From JAJXWB01 sp037044955 (GTDB taxonomy: Bacteria; Pseudomonadota; Alphaproteobacteria; Rhizobiales; Beijerinckiaceae): a stretch of DNA of 64,000 nucleotides. Where the stretch lies: assembly GCA_037044955.1 (NCBI GenBank), contig JBAOHX010000008.1:81942-145941 (forward strand), in the 5' to 3' direction. A program made the position numbers and the translations under genes. Below are positions 1-8,439 of the stretch, piece by piece. Position 1 is the first letter of the stretch. Each line of letters starts with the position of its first letter. The notes under the pieces are model-generated. The model was given only the letters and a program-made list of their open reading frames with translations. It was not told the DNA's origin and searched no databases.

Positions 1-815
1 ACGTTTCCCCGGCGGTTTGCGCGCGCGTGTCCGAGCTGGCGCTGGCCGATCAGGTCACGGATGACGTCGCGGCGTCGGTGGTCGGCGCCGACCTCGTGAT
101 TCTGTGCGTGCCGGTCGGCGCCAACGAAACCGTCGGCAAGGCGATCGGGCCAGCGCTTTCGGCAGGCGCCATCGTGAGCGACGTAGGCTCGGTCAAAGGC
201 GCCGTACAGTCGGCCCTGACGCCTCACATGCCGGCCGGCGCGCACCTCATTCCCGCGCATCCTGTCGCGGGTACGGAAAACTCGGGACCGGACGCCGGCT
301 TTGCGACGCTGTTCCTCAATCGCTGGTGCATCCTGACGCCGCCTGCCGACGCCGATGATGCGGCGGTCGCGAAGCTGTCGGCCTTCTGGACCGCCGCCGG
401 CAGCAATGTCGAGATCATGACCGCCGAGCACCACGATCTCGTTCTCGCGATCACAAGCCATGTGCCGCATCTGATCGCCTACAATATCGTCGGCACGGCG
501 GCCGATCTCGAAGTCGTGACGGAATCCGAGGTCATCAAGTTCTCCGCCGGCGGCTTCCGCGACTTCACGCGCATCGCCGCGTCCGATCCGACCATGTGGC
601 GCGATGTTTTTCTCAACAACAAGGACGCCGTGCTCGAAATCCTCGGGCGGTTCACCGAAGACTTGAGCGCGCTTCAGCGCATGATCCGCTGGGGCGACGG
701 CGACGGCCTGTTCGCGCTCTTCACGCGAACGAGAAATATCCGGCGCAGCATCATCGAAAGCGGACAGGAAACGGCCGCCCCCGATTTCGGGCGGCATCAA
801 GCTGATCCTCAGTAG
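1..815 (+). CDS. tyrC: Prephenate/arogenate dehydrogenase, C-terminal part (5' end outside window)
   Basis: NAD(P)-dependent dehydrogenase of tyrosine biosynthesis, oxidising prephenate or arogenate. The reading frame is open from the first bases, so the N-terminal Rossmann GxGxxG segment lies outside the window. What remains starts in the nucleotide-binding fold (DLVILCVPVGA, then DVGSVKGAV) and continues with HPVAGTE, which carries the family's catalytic histidine, and with the helical dimer domain marked by TSHVPHLIAY. The GTG at 27 is an internal codon, not the real start. It is convergent with the DUF2125 gene and overlaps its end by 7 bp. Whether it prefers prephenate or arogenate cannot be read from this fragment. 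Confidence 0.9.
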   Translation, partial: VSPAVCARVSELALADQVTDDVAASVVGADLVILCVPVGANETVGKAIGPALSAGAIVSDVGSVKGAVQSALTPHMPAGAHLIPAHPVAGTENSGPDAGFATLFLNRWCILTPPADADDAAVAKLSAFWTAAGSNVEIMTAEHHDLVLAITSHVPHLIAYNIVGTAADLEVVTESEVIKFSAGGFRDFTRIAASDPTMWRDVFLNNKDAVLEILGRFTEDLSALQRMIRWGDGDGLFALFTRTRNIRRSIIESGQETAAPDFGRHQADPQ

Positions 816-1843
816 AGCGGCGGCAGCGCGAATGCGCGTCGCAAGGGACCGATCGACAGAGCGCCGTTGTCGGCGGACATGTCCAGTTTCAGATCGCCTT
901 TGCTCAGCACGGCGGCGGCAATCTGTCCGCTGATCGTATTCCTCTGCAGTTTGCCGGCGCTCTCGAGTATGGCGAGCAACGTTGGGCCGGCGTTGCGCAG
1001 ATTGACAGCGAGTCTGCCATCCGGCCTGTGCAGAAGATCAAGCCCGAGGGCGCCCTCCGCCTGAAGCGCAAAATCGTCCCTGCTCAGGCTCAGGGCGGCG
1101 ATTGACAGACGGCCGCCGGCAGCGCGCCAGGATTCCAATCGGTCAACCCAATGTCCCGCGCTCGCTGCATCAAGTTGCGTGACAGCGCCCAGGATCGTGA
1201 ACAGACCTCGACCGCCCGGACCGATGTACCTTGCGAACGCGGGCGAGTTGAGGCCTGCAAGCCCCGCAGTCAGGCTGTACGGAGACATGGACGCCGCGCC
1301 AGTCCGTTTGAGGTGAAAATGCAGCGTTTCCGCAGTCGTCGTCGGCAAATCGCGAGATGACACGGTCAGGTCGCGGCCCACTATCGACAGCCGGTCGAGG
1401 CGGTCCGGCAACCCGCGCGCGGAAATCTGAAGGCTCGACCAATCGATTGAGGTTTTCACGCCTGTGGTTTCGACCGAGGCCGGCGTCGAAAGACTGATCT
1501 CGACGAGCTTCGGCGTGTAGAGTTGCGCCTGAATAACCGCTCGTCTTGCTGATAACGTGTGCGTCTCCAAGCCTTCTTCAACTCTGAGCTTCGGCTCGAG
1601 ACAATCGAGCATGACCGCAAGAGGGAAGCCGCCTGATGTCAGGGATTCGCATGACCAGACGCGGCCGAATTGCGCCTCTCGCTCAAGCTGGGCGTGAAAC
1701 TCTCGCATCGCCATGCGTTGTGCGATGTACCAGTATGCCGACCAACCAAGCGCCAGGAAGAGTACGGCAAAACATGCGGCCAGAACGCCGTTGCGCCCGA
1801 CGCCGCGCCCAACGATTACATTGTTGTCGCCGACCCTCGGCAT
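809..1843 (-). CDS. DUF2125 domain protein, membrane-anchored
   Basis: Conserved alphaproteobacterial protein of unknown function. The 344 residues begin with a short basic stretch and one hydrophobic segment (about residues 17-38), followed by a long periplasmic-type region rich in beta-strand patterns, the usual DUF2125 architecture. It starts 3 bp after the plsC stop and is the last gene of the ftsE-ftsX-plsC-DUF2125 run, so it is probably co-transcribed with them. The link to division or lipid metabolism rests only on this context. The ATG at 1843 is the natural start because it is nearly coupled to plsC. Confidence 0.8.
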   Translation of the reverse strand: MPRVGDNNVIVGRGVGRNGVLAACFAVLFLALGWSAYWYIAQRMAMREFHAQLEREAQFGRVWSCESLTSGGFPLAVMLDCLEPKLRVEEGLETHTLSARRAVIQAQLYTPKLVEISLSTPASVETTGVKTSIDWSSLQISARGLPDRLDRLSIVGRDLTVSSRDLPTTTAETLHFHLKRTGAASMSPYSLTAGLAGLNSPAFARYIGPGGRGLFTILGAVTQLDAASAGHWVDRLESWRAAGGRLSIAALSLSRDDFALQAEGALGLDLLHRPDGRLAVNLRNAGPTLLAILESAGKLQRNTISGQIAAAVLSKGDLKLDMSADNGALSIGPLRRAFALPPLY

Positions 1844-1846
1844 CGG

Positions 1847-2707
1847 TCACGCCGACTTTCGCGCGTCCGCGCGTTGCTCGACCGTCGCAGCCTGGACCAC
1901 CGCCCCTAGCGTCGGATCAATGCGCAAGGCTTCGTCGACCAAGGCGCGCGTACCCGTCTCCACGGCGTCCTCCAGGCGTTGCGAGAATTCTTCCCTTGCA
2001 AGTCCTGGTTCGATGACCGGGAGGAATTCGATGATCGCCGTGCCGGGATTGCGCAGAAAGCTCCGTCGCGGCCAGAACAGCCCCGTATTGAGCGCAACCG
2101 GCACAACGCGGGCATTGAGCGCCGTATAGAGATGCGTCACCCCGTATTTGTACGCCGGCGGCGCGCCGACGGGCCGCCGCGTTCCCTCAGGAAATATGAG
2201 GATGCGACGACCGAGCTTCAGAAAGTCGGCGACGCCGTTCGTGACCTGCGTGAGCGCCGTCGAACCGGACGAGCGATTGATCGAGATTTGCTCCACCGCG
2301 CCGAGATACCAGCCGAACAAGGGAAGCCATGTCAGCTCGCGCTTGTGCACGTAAGAGAAATTGTCGACCGCGAGGACGAGCGCAAACGTCTCGAGGATCG
2401 ATTGATGTTTGGGCGCGACCACCAGGCCGCCCGCAGGAATACGTTCGAGCCCCCTGAATTCGACTTTCGTCCCGCAGATCAGCCTCAGCCACCACAGTGA
2501 AGTTCTCGCCCATGCGCGCGCCATGAAGGTCGCCGGACCCCGTCCCATCACGACCGAGGGCAGGCCAAACACCATCAGCAGAATCAGGTTCACATAGAAG
2601 ACGATGTTGAAGATTGTCGATCGCGCCGCGATCGACAGACGGCGCGCACGCCCCGCAGGCGGCGACAGGTCTAGGGCGCGGTCCGATGCGCCGGTCTGTT
2701 GCTCCAT
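1847..2707 (-). CDS. plsC: 1-acyl-sn-glycerol-3-phosphate acyltransferase
   Basis: Transfers the second acyl chain to lysophosphatidic acid to make phosphatidic acid at the inner membrane. The 286-residue protein has a hydrophobic segment (about 32-55), the acyltransferase motif I as HQSILE at 101-106 (HX4E, the Glu variant of HX4D seen in one PlsC subfamily), and the substrate-binding motif FPEGTR at 172-177. It lies 13 bp after ftsX and 3 bp before the DUF2125 gene, so division and phospholipid synthesis genes appear to share a transcript. It could be a paralogous lysophospholipid acyltransferase; the family call is firm. Confidence 0.88.
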   Translation of the reverse strand: MEQQTGASDRALDLSPPAGRARRLSIAARSTIFNIVFYVNLILLMVFGLPSVVMGRGPATFMARAWARTSLWWLRLICGTKVEFRGLERIPAGGLVVAPKHQSILETFALVLAVDNFSYVHKRELTWLPLFGWYLGAVEQISINRSSGSTALTQVTNGVADFLKLGRRILIFPEGTRRPVGAPPAYKYGVTHLYTALNARVVPVALNTGLFWPRRSFLRNPGTAIIEFLPVIEPGLAREEFSQRLEDAVETGTRALVDEALRIDPTLGAVVQAATVEQRADARKSA

Positions 2708-2720
2708 GGAGATGTCCTGA

Positions 2721-3671
2721 TCAGGCCAGACGTCGCAAGCGACGAAAGACGATCATACGCGAAGTTTGCCCGGACAAGGCAGCGCTCAGGACCGCGATCA
2801 GGGCAATGGCTGAGTAACCCAGCCAACCGATTGAAAACGAACCGAACAGAGCCTCGATCTGTTCGCCGCTCGGCGTGGCGGCCAGTCGGCGGCTCAGCAA
2901 CCCGGCGGCAAGGAACACGAGCGACGCCGCCCCTGCGCCGATGAGGCCGCCGCGCAGCCCGAGCCACAGGAAGCGATATTGAAACTGCTTGGATATGAAC
3001 TGGTCGCTGGCCCCGACGAAATGCAGGACTTCGATGATCTCGCGATTGCCAGCCATGGCGCCATGCGTCGCGAAAGAGATGGCGAGGGCCATGGCGGTGA
3101 CGATGAGCGCCAGCAGGAAAATGGCGATGGCGACCAGCGCATTGGCCATGTCGGCGAGGCGTTCGGACCAGACGCGATGATCGTCGAGATTGGCGTTGGG
3201 CGATATCTCGGCCACGCGGCGTCGCAATTGATCGAAATCGACCGTCGATCCGGTAGCGAGCTTGAGCACGATCATGCGCGGCACCGGAACCTCGTCGAGG
3301 TTGACGCCCTGACCGAGCCACGGCTCGAGCAGCAATTCGGATTCGCGCTTGGTCATGGCGCGGACATCGGCGACGCCGGGAAAGGCGCGTACGGCCTGGA
3401 CGATGCGGGCGATGTCGGCGTCGATATCGCGATTGGGCGCGGGTTTGAGTTGAATCGTCGCCTCGCGCGACACGCTCGAACGCCATTCCTGGCTCGCTTG
3501 ACCGACCAGGACGGCGCCGCCGGCGGCGAGCGAGGCCAGAAAGCTCATGATGGCGACGACGATGATCAGCGTGCGGCCGGCAATGCTCGATGCGGGCACC
3601 AACGGGGCCTCGCCGTCGCGCGCCCTTCCATTCGGCCCCTGCGCCGGCGAGCCGGCCAATTCCGCTGACAT
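2721..3671 (-). CDS. ftsX: Cell division protein FtsX
   Basis: Integral membrane partner of FtsE at the division septum; the FtsEX complex controls peptidoglycan hydrolases during cell separation. From the ATG at 3671 the protein has 316 residues: a cytoplasmic N-terminus, a first membrane helix (around IIVVAIMSFLASLAAGGAVL), a periplasmic domain, and three further helices in the C-terminal half, as expected for FtsX. The frame is open further upstream to 3866, but that stretch overlaps ftsE and has no similarity to the family. The ATG 10 bp after the ftsE stop is preferred. Confidence 0.9.
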   Translation of the reverse strand: MSAELAGSPAQGPNGRARDGEAPLVPASSIAGRTLIIVVAIMSFLASLAAGGAVLVGQASQEWRSSVSREATIQLKPAPNRDIDADIARIVQAVRAFPGVADVRAMTKRESELLLEPWLGQGVNLDEVPVPRMIVLKLATGSTVDFDQLRRRVAEISPNANLDDHRVWSERLADMANALVAIAIFLLALIVTAMALAISFATHGAMAGNREIIEVLHFVGASDQFISKQFQYRFLWLGLRGGLIGAGAASLVFLAAGLLSRRLAATPSGEQIEALFGSFSIGWLGYSAIALIAVLSAALSGQTSRMIVFRRLRRLA

Positions 3672-3681
3672 CGACGCCCCC

Positions 3682-4344
3682 TCAATCGTAGATGTGAAGA
3701 CGGCGGTCGCCGAGGACCAGCCGTCGCGCGCCGTCGAATTGGTCCATGAGCCCGAGGTCATGCGTCGCGACGACGACAGAAGTGCCGGAACGCTGCAGTT
3801 CCACGAACAGACGAATGATGCGTCGCGCCATCGTGGGGTCGACATTGCCCGTCGGCTCGTCGGCAAGCAGCAACTCGGGCCGGACGATCAGGGCGCGCGC
3901 AATGGCGGCGCGCTGCTTTTCGCCGCCGGACAGCACCTCGGGATAGACGTGCATTCGATCCCCGAGGCCGACCCAACGGAGCAATTCGACGACCTCGTCG
4001 CGATATCCGGCTTCCGACTTGTTCTGAACCCTCAGCGGCAGAGCGACATTCTCGTAGGTCGTGAGATGATCGAGCAGCCGGAAGTCCTGAAAGACGACGC
4101 CTATGCGGCGACGGATCGATGTGATCGCATCCTTGTCGAGCGTCGAGGAATCCTGCCCGAAAATCGAAATGAGCCCGCGCGTCGGGCGCAATGACAGAAG
4201 CAGCAGGCGCATCAGCGTGGTCTTGCCGGCGCCGGAGGGGCCGGTCAGGAACTGGAACGAGCCCGGCGTGATCGAGAAATTGAGATCCTGAAGAACCTCC
4301 GGCCCCATCCCGTAGCGCAGGCCGACGTTTTCGAAGCGCACCAA
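3682..4344 (-). CDS. ftsE: Cell division ATP-binding protein FtsE
   Basis: ABC-type ATPase that pairs with FtsX. Numbered from the TTG at 4344, it has Walker A GPSGAGKT (35-42), Q-loop VVFQD (83-87), signature LSGGEKQ (138-144), Walker B LLLADEP (158-164) and the H-loop histidine (195). I chose the TTG because it gives MVRFENVGLRYG, the canonical FtsE N-terminus, and a GGAG lies 7 nt upstream. A GTG at 4368 would add eight residues unlike the family. It is the first gene of a four-gene minus-strand operon, and its upstream region carries a CtrA-like site. Confidence 0.92.
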   Translation of the reverse strand: MVRFENVGLRYGMGPEVLQDLNFSITPGSFQFLTGPSGAGKTTLMRLLLLSLRPTRGLISIFGQDSSTLDKDAITSIRRRIGVVFQDFRLLDHLTTYENVALPLRVQNKSEAGYRDEVVELLRWVGLGDRMHVYPEVLSGGEKQRAAIARALIVRPELLLADEPTGNVDPTMARRIIRLFVELQRSGTSVVVATHDLGLMDQFDGARRLVLGDRRLHIYD

Positions 4345-4397
4345 GACGAAGCTCCGGCAGGACCGCACAAGCCTGTGGCGATGGCAAATCGCCGATC

Positions 4398-4417
4398 TTT
4401 ACCCCCAATTAACTATA
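4398..4417 (-). promoter_or_regulatory. Possible ftsE promoter with near-consensus CtrA site
   Basis: On the minus strand a TATAGT hexamer (4412-4417) overlaps a TTAA-N7-TAAA element (4398-4412), one mismatch from the CtrA full site TTAA-N7-TTAA. No good -35 hexamer is visible, which is common for activator-dependent promoters. It lies about 55 bp upstream of the ftsE start. The promoter assignment is inference. Confidence 0.35.
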
Positions 4418-4502
4418 AGCCTGCGATCTATGAAATCGGAAGCCGAGCGGTCCACGTTGCGCCGTCTTGCGGCTTTGACCGCCATGTCCCGGGTCGCACG
4501 CC

Positions 4503-5060
4503 ATGACAATTGCGTTCAGCGCAGATTTCGATGCTCAGAGGGATGATCGGCCCCGGCGCGGGCTCGTCGTGATCGCGCTGATCGCGGCCGCGACGATGGC
4601 GGCTGTCGGCGCGCGAACCTCGATCGTGCGCCTCGCGCCACGAGCCGCCGCTCTGTTCGAGGCCGCCGGGCTTTCCGTCAATCTCGGCGGCGTTTCGATC
4701 GACCGTGTCCGCGCCCGAATCCTGATGGATGGCGACAGGCGCATCCTTGTGGTGGAAGGCGATCTGGTCAATCCGGGCGATCGCGCCGAAACCGCACGGC
4801 CGTTGCTGGTTTCCGTACGCGACGACGATGGTCAACCGCTCTACACGTGGACGACCAAGGCGCCGCAGCAGAAGGTGTCGAGCGGCGAGCGCGCCGCTTT
4901 CGTCGCCCGGCTCGCCTCGCCGCCCGCGAACGCCGGCAGCGTGCTTGTCGAGTTCGACCGTAGCGAGGGCGAATCGTCCGCAAGATCGTCGGCTGCGGTG
5001 AGGAAATCGGCCGATCGTCCGCTGGCTCAGGGCTCCAGGACGGAATCCCAGTACAGATAG
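4503..5060 (+). CDS. DUF3426-like membrane protein without zinc finger
   Basis: A 185-residue protein with one membrane helix near the N-terminus (about residues 20-36) and a C-terminal domain resembling DUF3426: a strand with VVEGDLVNPGD, then PLLVSVRDDDGQPLYTW and a GERAAF...ASPPANAG stretch. Alphaproteobacterial homologues next to ftsE usually begin with an MJ0042-type zinc ribbon. None is seen here or in the sequence immediately upstream, so this is either a shortened version or a diverged start. It is divergent from ftsE, and its 3' end overlaps the convergent HNH gene by 34 bp. The function is unknown. Confidence 0.65.
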   Translation: MTIAFSADFDAQRDDRPRRGLVVIALIAAATMAAVGARTSIVRLAPRAAALFEAAGLSVNLGGVSIDRVRARILMDGDRRILVVEGDLVNPGDRAETARPLLVSVRDDDGQPLYTWTTKAPQQKVSSGERAAFVARLASPPANAGSVLVEFDRSEGESSARSSAAVRKSADRPLAQGSRTESQYR

Positions 5061-5605
5061 TCCATCCAGCTATCGTGCAGATAGTTCGGCGGAAACTGCC
5101 GCCCGGCGCGCATGAGATCGTCGATGTTGGGCTGGTATGGAAACACCGCAGGCCACATACGCGCCTCGGCGGGCAATCGGTCGCTCTTGCGGAGATTGCA
5201 GGAGGAGCAGGCGGCGACGACATTTTCCCAGGTCGTCAAGCCGCCCTTGGAGCGCGGCACGACATGATCGAAGGTCAGATCTTCGTGGTGCCCGCAATAT
5301 TGGCACGTAAAACGATCGCGAAGGAAAACGTTGAACCGCGTGAAGGCCGGGTGACGGGCAGGCTTGATGTAGGTCTTGAGGGAAACGACGGACGGCAACC
5401 GCATTTCGAAGCTCGGACTTCGGACCGTCTTGTCGTAGTGCGAAACGATGTTCACCCGATCCAGAAAGACCGCCTTGATCGCGTCCTGCCAGGACCAGAG
5501 CGACAGCGGATAATAGCTCAACGGTCGGTAATCCGCGTTGAGCACCAGCGCCGGACAAGCCTCCGGCCTGACAGTCGGTTGGAAGTGAACCGTCAACCGG
5601 AGCAC
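5027..5605 (-). CDS. HNH endonuclease family protein
   Basis: A 192-residue protein of the widespread alphaproteobacterial stand-alone HNH family. The N-terminal half (ALVLNADYRPLSYYPLS) is the family-specific region. The nuclease motif is complete: C101-x2-C104, Asp-His at 113-114, then C133-x2-C136 followed by Asn. The residues needed for zinc binding and catalysis are therefore present. The GTG at 5605 or a TTG three codons later could be the start. It is not next to a methyltransferase or phage genes, so a restriction or phage role is not supported. The physiological substrate is unknown. Confidence 0.82.
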   Translation of the reverse strand: MLRLTVHFQPTVRPEACPALVLNADYRPLSYYPLSLWSWQDAIKAVFLDRVNIVSHYDKTVRSPSFEMRLPSVVSLKTYIKPARHPAFTRFNVFLRDRFTCQYCGHHEDLTFDHVVPRSKGGLTTWENVVAACSSCNLRKSDRLPAEARMWPAVFPYQPNIDDLMRAGRQFPPNYLHDSWMDYLYWDSVLEP

Positions 5606-5691
5606 CCCGTCTCATCGTTTTCGGCCAAGGCCGAATCTCGCCGCAGACACAGTCTACAAGCGTCAAGACGGAAATGTGAAGGCCAATCGGC

Positions 5692-6573
5692 TCAGCGGGT
5701 GGGGATCGGCGTTCCGCTGCGGTAATCGTAGAAGCCGCGCTGGGTCTTGCGACCGAGCCATCCCGCCTCGACGTATTTCACCAGGAGCGGACAGGGCCGA
5801 TACTTTGAGTCGGCCAGCCCCTCGTGCAGCACCTGCATGACCGACAGGCAGGTGTCGAGGCCGATGAAATCGGCAAGCTGCAACGGACCCATCGGATGGT
5901 TTGCGCCGAGCCGCATCGCCGTGTCGATGGCGTCGACCGAGCCCACGCCCTCATAAAGCGTGTAGATGGCCTCGTTGATCATCGGCAGGAGGATGCGGTT
6001 GACGATAAAGGCGGGGAAATCCTCCGAAACGGTGATGGTCTTGCCAAGCTTGGCAATGAAGGCGCGCGCCTTCTCGAAGGTCTCGTCGTCGGTCACGATC
6101 CCGCGGATCAGCTCGACGAGCTGCATGCGCGGCACGGGATTCATGAAGTGAATCCCGATGAAAAGCTCGGGCCGGTCGGTCGAAGCTGCAAGGCGCGTGA
6201 TCGAAATCGACGACGTGTTCGACGCGATCAACGCATCCTTGCGCAGAACCGGGCTCAATTGCGCAAAAATCTTGCGCTTCAGCTCCTCGTTTTCCGACGC
6301 GGCCTCGATGACGATGTCGCAGTTGGAAAAGGCGTCGTAGGCCGTGGACGTCTTGATGCGGCCGACGACCGCGGTCCGGGCCGCGGCGTCTATCGCGCCA
6401 CGTTCCTGCTGTCGCTGAAGCGTCGAATCGATGTCGGCCACGGCGTCGGCGAGGCGCTGCTCGGAAATGTCGTTCAAGTCGACGAAAAAGCCTGACGCCG
6501 CGCAAACCTGCGCGATGCCCTTGCCCATCTGCCCCGCGCCGATAATTCCGACCCTGGCGATTTCGCTGCCCAT
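5692..6573 (-). CDS. hbd: 3-hydroxybutyryl-CoA dehydrogenase
   Basis: NAD(P)-dependent enzyme interconverting acetoacetyl-CoA and 3-hydroxybutyryl-CoA. The 293-residue length matches the short bacterial form. The nucleotide-binding motif GAGQMG is at 12-17, followed by IEAASENEELK, SNTSS and the catalytic-histidine segment HFMNPVP. The C-terminal dimer domain contains NRILLPMINEA and the closing RKTQRGFYDY. It lies downstream of etfB-etfA in the same orientation, the classic neighbourhood for acyl-CoA oxidation or polyhydroxybutyrate/ethylmalonyl-CoA metabolism. The crotonyl-CoA it could help form is the substrate of Ccr, encoded at about 40 kb. Confidence 0.92.
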   Translation of the reverse strand: MGSEIARVGIIGAGQMGKGIAQVCAASGFFVDLNDISEQRLADAVADIDSTLQRQQERGAIDAAARTAVVGRIKTSTAYDAFSNCDIVIEAASENEELKRKIFAQLSPVLRKDALIASNTSSISITRLAASTDRPELFIGIHFMNPVPRMQLVELIRGIVTDDETFEKARAFIAKLGKTITVSEDFPAFIVNRILLPMINEAIYTLYEGVGSVDAIDTAMRLGANHPMGPLQLADFIGLDTCLSVMQVLHEGLADSKYRPCPLLVKYVEAGWLGRKTQRGFYDYRSGTPIPTR

Positions 6574-6641
6574 TTGCCTGTCCGTTTCAGCCGCCCGCGA
6601 CGATCATAAGCCAAGTCGCGGCGGGGTCCAGTCGTCGGCGC

Positions 6642-7586
6642 TCAGCGCCCGACCTTCTGCAGTTCCTGCTCGAGCTCCGGAATCGCCTGGAACAGGTCCG
6701 CGACAAGCCCGTAGTCCGCCACCTGAAAGATCGGGGCTTCCTCGTCCTTGTTGATGGCGACGATGACCTTCGAATCCTTCATGCCCGCCAGATGCTGGAT
6801 GGCCCCGGAAATGCCGACCGCGACATAGAGGTCGGGCGCGACGACCTTGCCGGTCTGGCCGACCTGCCAGTCGTTGGGAGCGTAGCCGGCGTCCACGGCC
6901 GCGCGCGAGGCGCCGACCGCCGCGCCGAGACGATCGGCGACAGGCTCGATGTACTTCTTGAAGTTCTCCGAGCTCTGCATCGCGCGGCCGCCCGAGACGA
7001 TGATCTTGGCGGACGCAAGCTCCGGACGGTCGGACTTGGCGAGCGCCTCGGAGACGAAGCTGGAGACGCCGGGATCGGCCGCCGCCGAAATCTTCTCGAC
7101 GGCCGCCGCGCCGCCCTCGCCCGTCGCCTTGAAGGACGCGGTGCGCACGGTGATGACCTTCTTCGGATCCTTCGACTGCACCGTCTGGATCGCATTGCCG
7201 GCGTAGATCGGACGCTCGTAGGTGTCGGGCGAAACGACCGCCGTGATTTCCGAAACCTGCATCACGTCGAGCAGGGCGGCGACGCGCGGCACGATGTTCT
7301 TGGCCGAAACGGTCGCCGGCGCGACGATCGCATCGTAGCCCGAAGCAAGGCCGACGATCAGCGCGGCGGTCGGCTCGGCCATCTGATGACCGTAGGCGGC
7401 GTCGTCGGCCAGCAAGACCTTCTCCACGCCCGCGAGCTTGGCGGCGTCCGCGGCCGCGGACTCCCCGCCCTGGGAGGCGACGAGGATGTGAACCGGACCG
7501 CCGAGCGCCGCAGCGGCGGTCAGAGCCTTGGCGGTGGCGTCGTTGAGCTTGCCGCCGTGGACTTCCGCAAGTAGCAGCGTCGCCAT
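6642..7586 (-). CDS. etfA: Electron transfer flavoprotein, alpha subunit
   Basis: FAD-binding subunit of the heterodimeric ETF, which accepts electrons from acyl-CoA and related dehydrogenases and passes them to ETF:quinone oxidoreductase. The 314 residues show the N-terminal ETF fold and the C-terminal FAD domain, with SGGRAM, the GASRAAVDAGYAPNDWQVGQTG segment and VGISGAIQHLAGM. The start codon overlaps the etfB stop (TGATG), so the two subunits are translationally coupled. It is followed by hbd. Confidence 0.95.
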   Translation of the reverse strand: MATLLLAEVHGGKLNDATAKALTAAAALGGPVHILVASQGGESAAADAAKLAGVEKVLLADDAAYGHQMAEPTAALIVGLASGYDAIVAPATVSAKNIVPRVAALLDVMQVSEITAVVSPDTYERPIYAGNAIQTVQSKDPKKVITVRTASFKATGEGGAAAVEKISAAADPGVSSFVSEALAKSDRPELASAKIIVSGGRAMQSSENFKKYIEPVADRLGAAVGASRAAVDAGYAPNDWQVGQTGKVVAPDLYVAVGISGAIQHLAGMKDSKVIVAINKDEEAPIFQVADYGLVADLFQAIPELEQELQKVGR

Positions 7587-8335
7587 CAGATCACTCCCGC
7601 TTCGTTCTTGAGCTTGCCGACCAGTTCGGCGACGGATCCGACCTTCACGCCGGCCTTGCGGGCCGCCGGTTCGGTCGTCTTCAAAACCGTCAGGCGCGGC
7701 GCGGCGTCGACGCCGTAGTCGGCCGCGGTCTTCTCGTCGATCGGCTTCTTCTTCGCCTTCATGATGTTGGGCAGAGAGGCATAGCGCGGCTCATTGAGGC
7801 GCAGGTCGGTCGTCACCACGGCCGGCGTCTTGAGCGCGACCGTCTGCAGGCCGCCGTCGACCTCGCGCGTCACATTGACGCCGCCGTCGGTCAGCTCGAC
7901 TTTCGAGGCGAAGGTGCCCTGGCCCCAACCGAGCAGCGCCGCCAGCATCTGGCCGGTCTGGTTGCAATCGTCGTCGATCGCCTGCTTGCCGAGAATGATC
8001 AGGCCGGGCTGTTCCGCGTCGGCAATGCCCTTCAGGATCTTGGCGACCGCCAGCGGTTCGACAGGCCCGTCGACCTTGACGAGAATGCCGCGGTCGGCGC
8101 CCATGGCGAGGCCGGTGCGCAGCGTCTCGGAGGCCTGCGCCGGGCCCACCGACACGACGATCACCTCGGTCGCCTTGCCGGCCTCCTTGAGGCGCAGCGC
8201 TTCTTCGACCGCGATTTCGTCGAACGGGTTCATCGACATTTTGACATTGGCGAGATCGACGCCCGTGCCGTCCGACTTGACGCGGATCTTCACGTTGTAG
8301 TCGACGACCCGCTTTACCGGCACGAGAACCTTCAT
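7586..8335 (-). CDS. etfB: Electron transfer flavoprotein, beta subunit
   Basis: AMP-binding subunit of ETF, 249 residues, the usual length. Typical segments are MKVLVPVKRVVDYNVKIRVK at the N-terminus, NPFDEIAVEEALRLKE, and GKQAIDDDCNQTGQMLA, the ETF-beta signature region. It is the first gene of an etfB-etfA(-hbd) unit. A plausible housekeeping promoter lies 35-65 bp upstream of the ATG at 8335. Confidence 0.95.
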   Translation of the reverse strand: MKVLVPVKRVVDYNVKIRVKSDGTGVDLANVKMSMNPFDEIAVEEALRLKEAGKATEVIVVSVGPAQASETLRTGLAMGADRGILVKVDGPVEPLAVAKILKGIADAEQPGLIILGKQAIDDDCNQTGQMLAALLGWGQGTFASKVELTDGGVNVTREVDGGLQTVALKTPAVVTTDLRLNEPRYASLPNIMKAKKKPIDEKTAADYGVDAAPRLTVLKTTEPAARKAGVKVGSVAELVGKLKNEAGVI

Positions 8336-8369
8336 AACTCGCTCCCACAGGGCTCAAAATTCGAAAGGC

Positions 8370-8398
8370 TTGGTACTCGCCGACTCCAGTCGAGTCAA
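8370..8398 (-). promoter_or_regulatory. Putative promoter of etfBA
   Basis: Minus-strand TTGACT (8393-8398), then exactly 17 bp, then TACCAA (8370-8375), placed 35 bp upstream of the etfB ATG. The -35 is strong and the -10 is weak. The spacer contains a small GACT/AGTC dyad. Confidence 0.4.
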
Positions 8399-8439
8399 CG
8401 CATTCGCTGTGTCCGGCAAATTCGTTCCGACGAGCGAAA

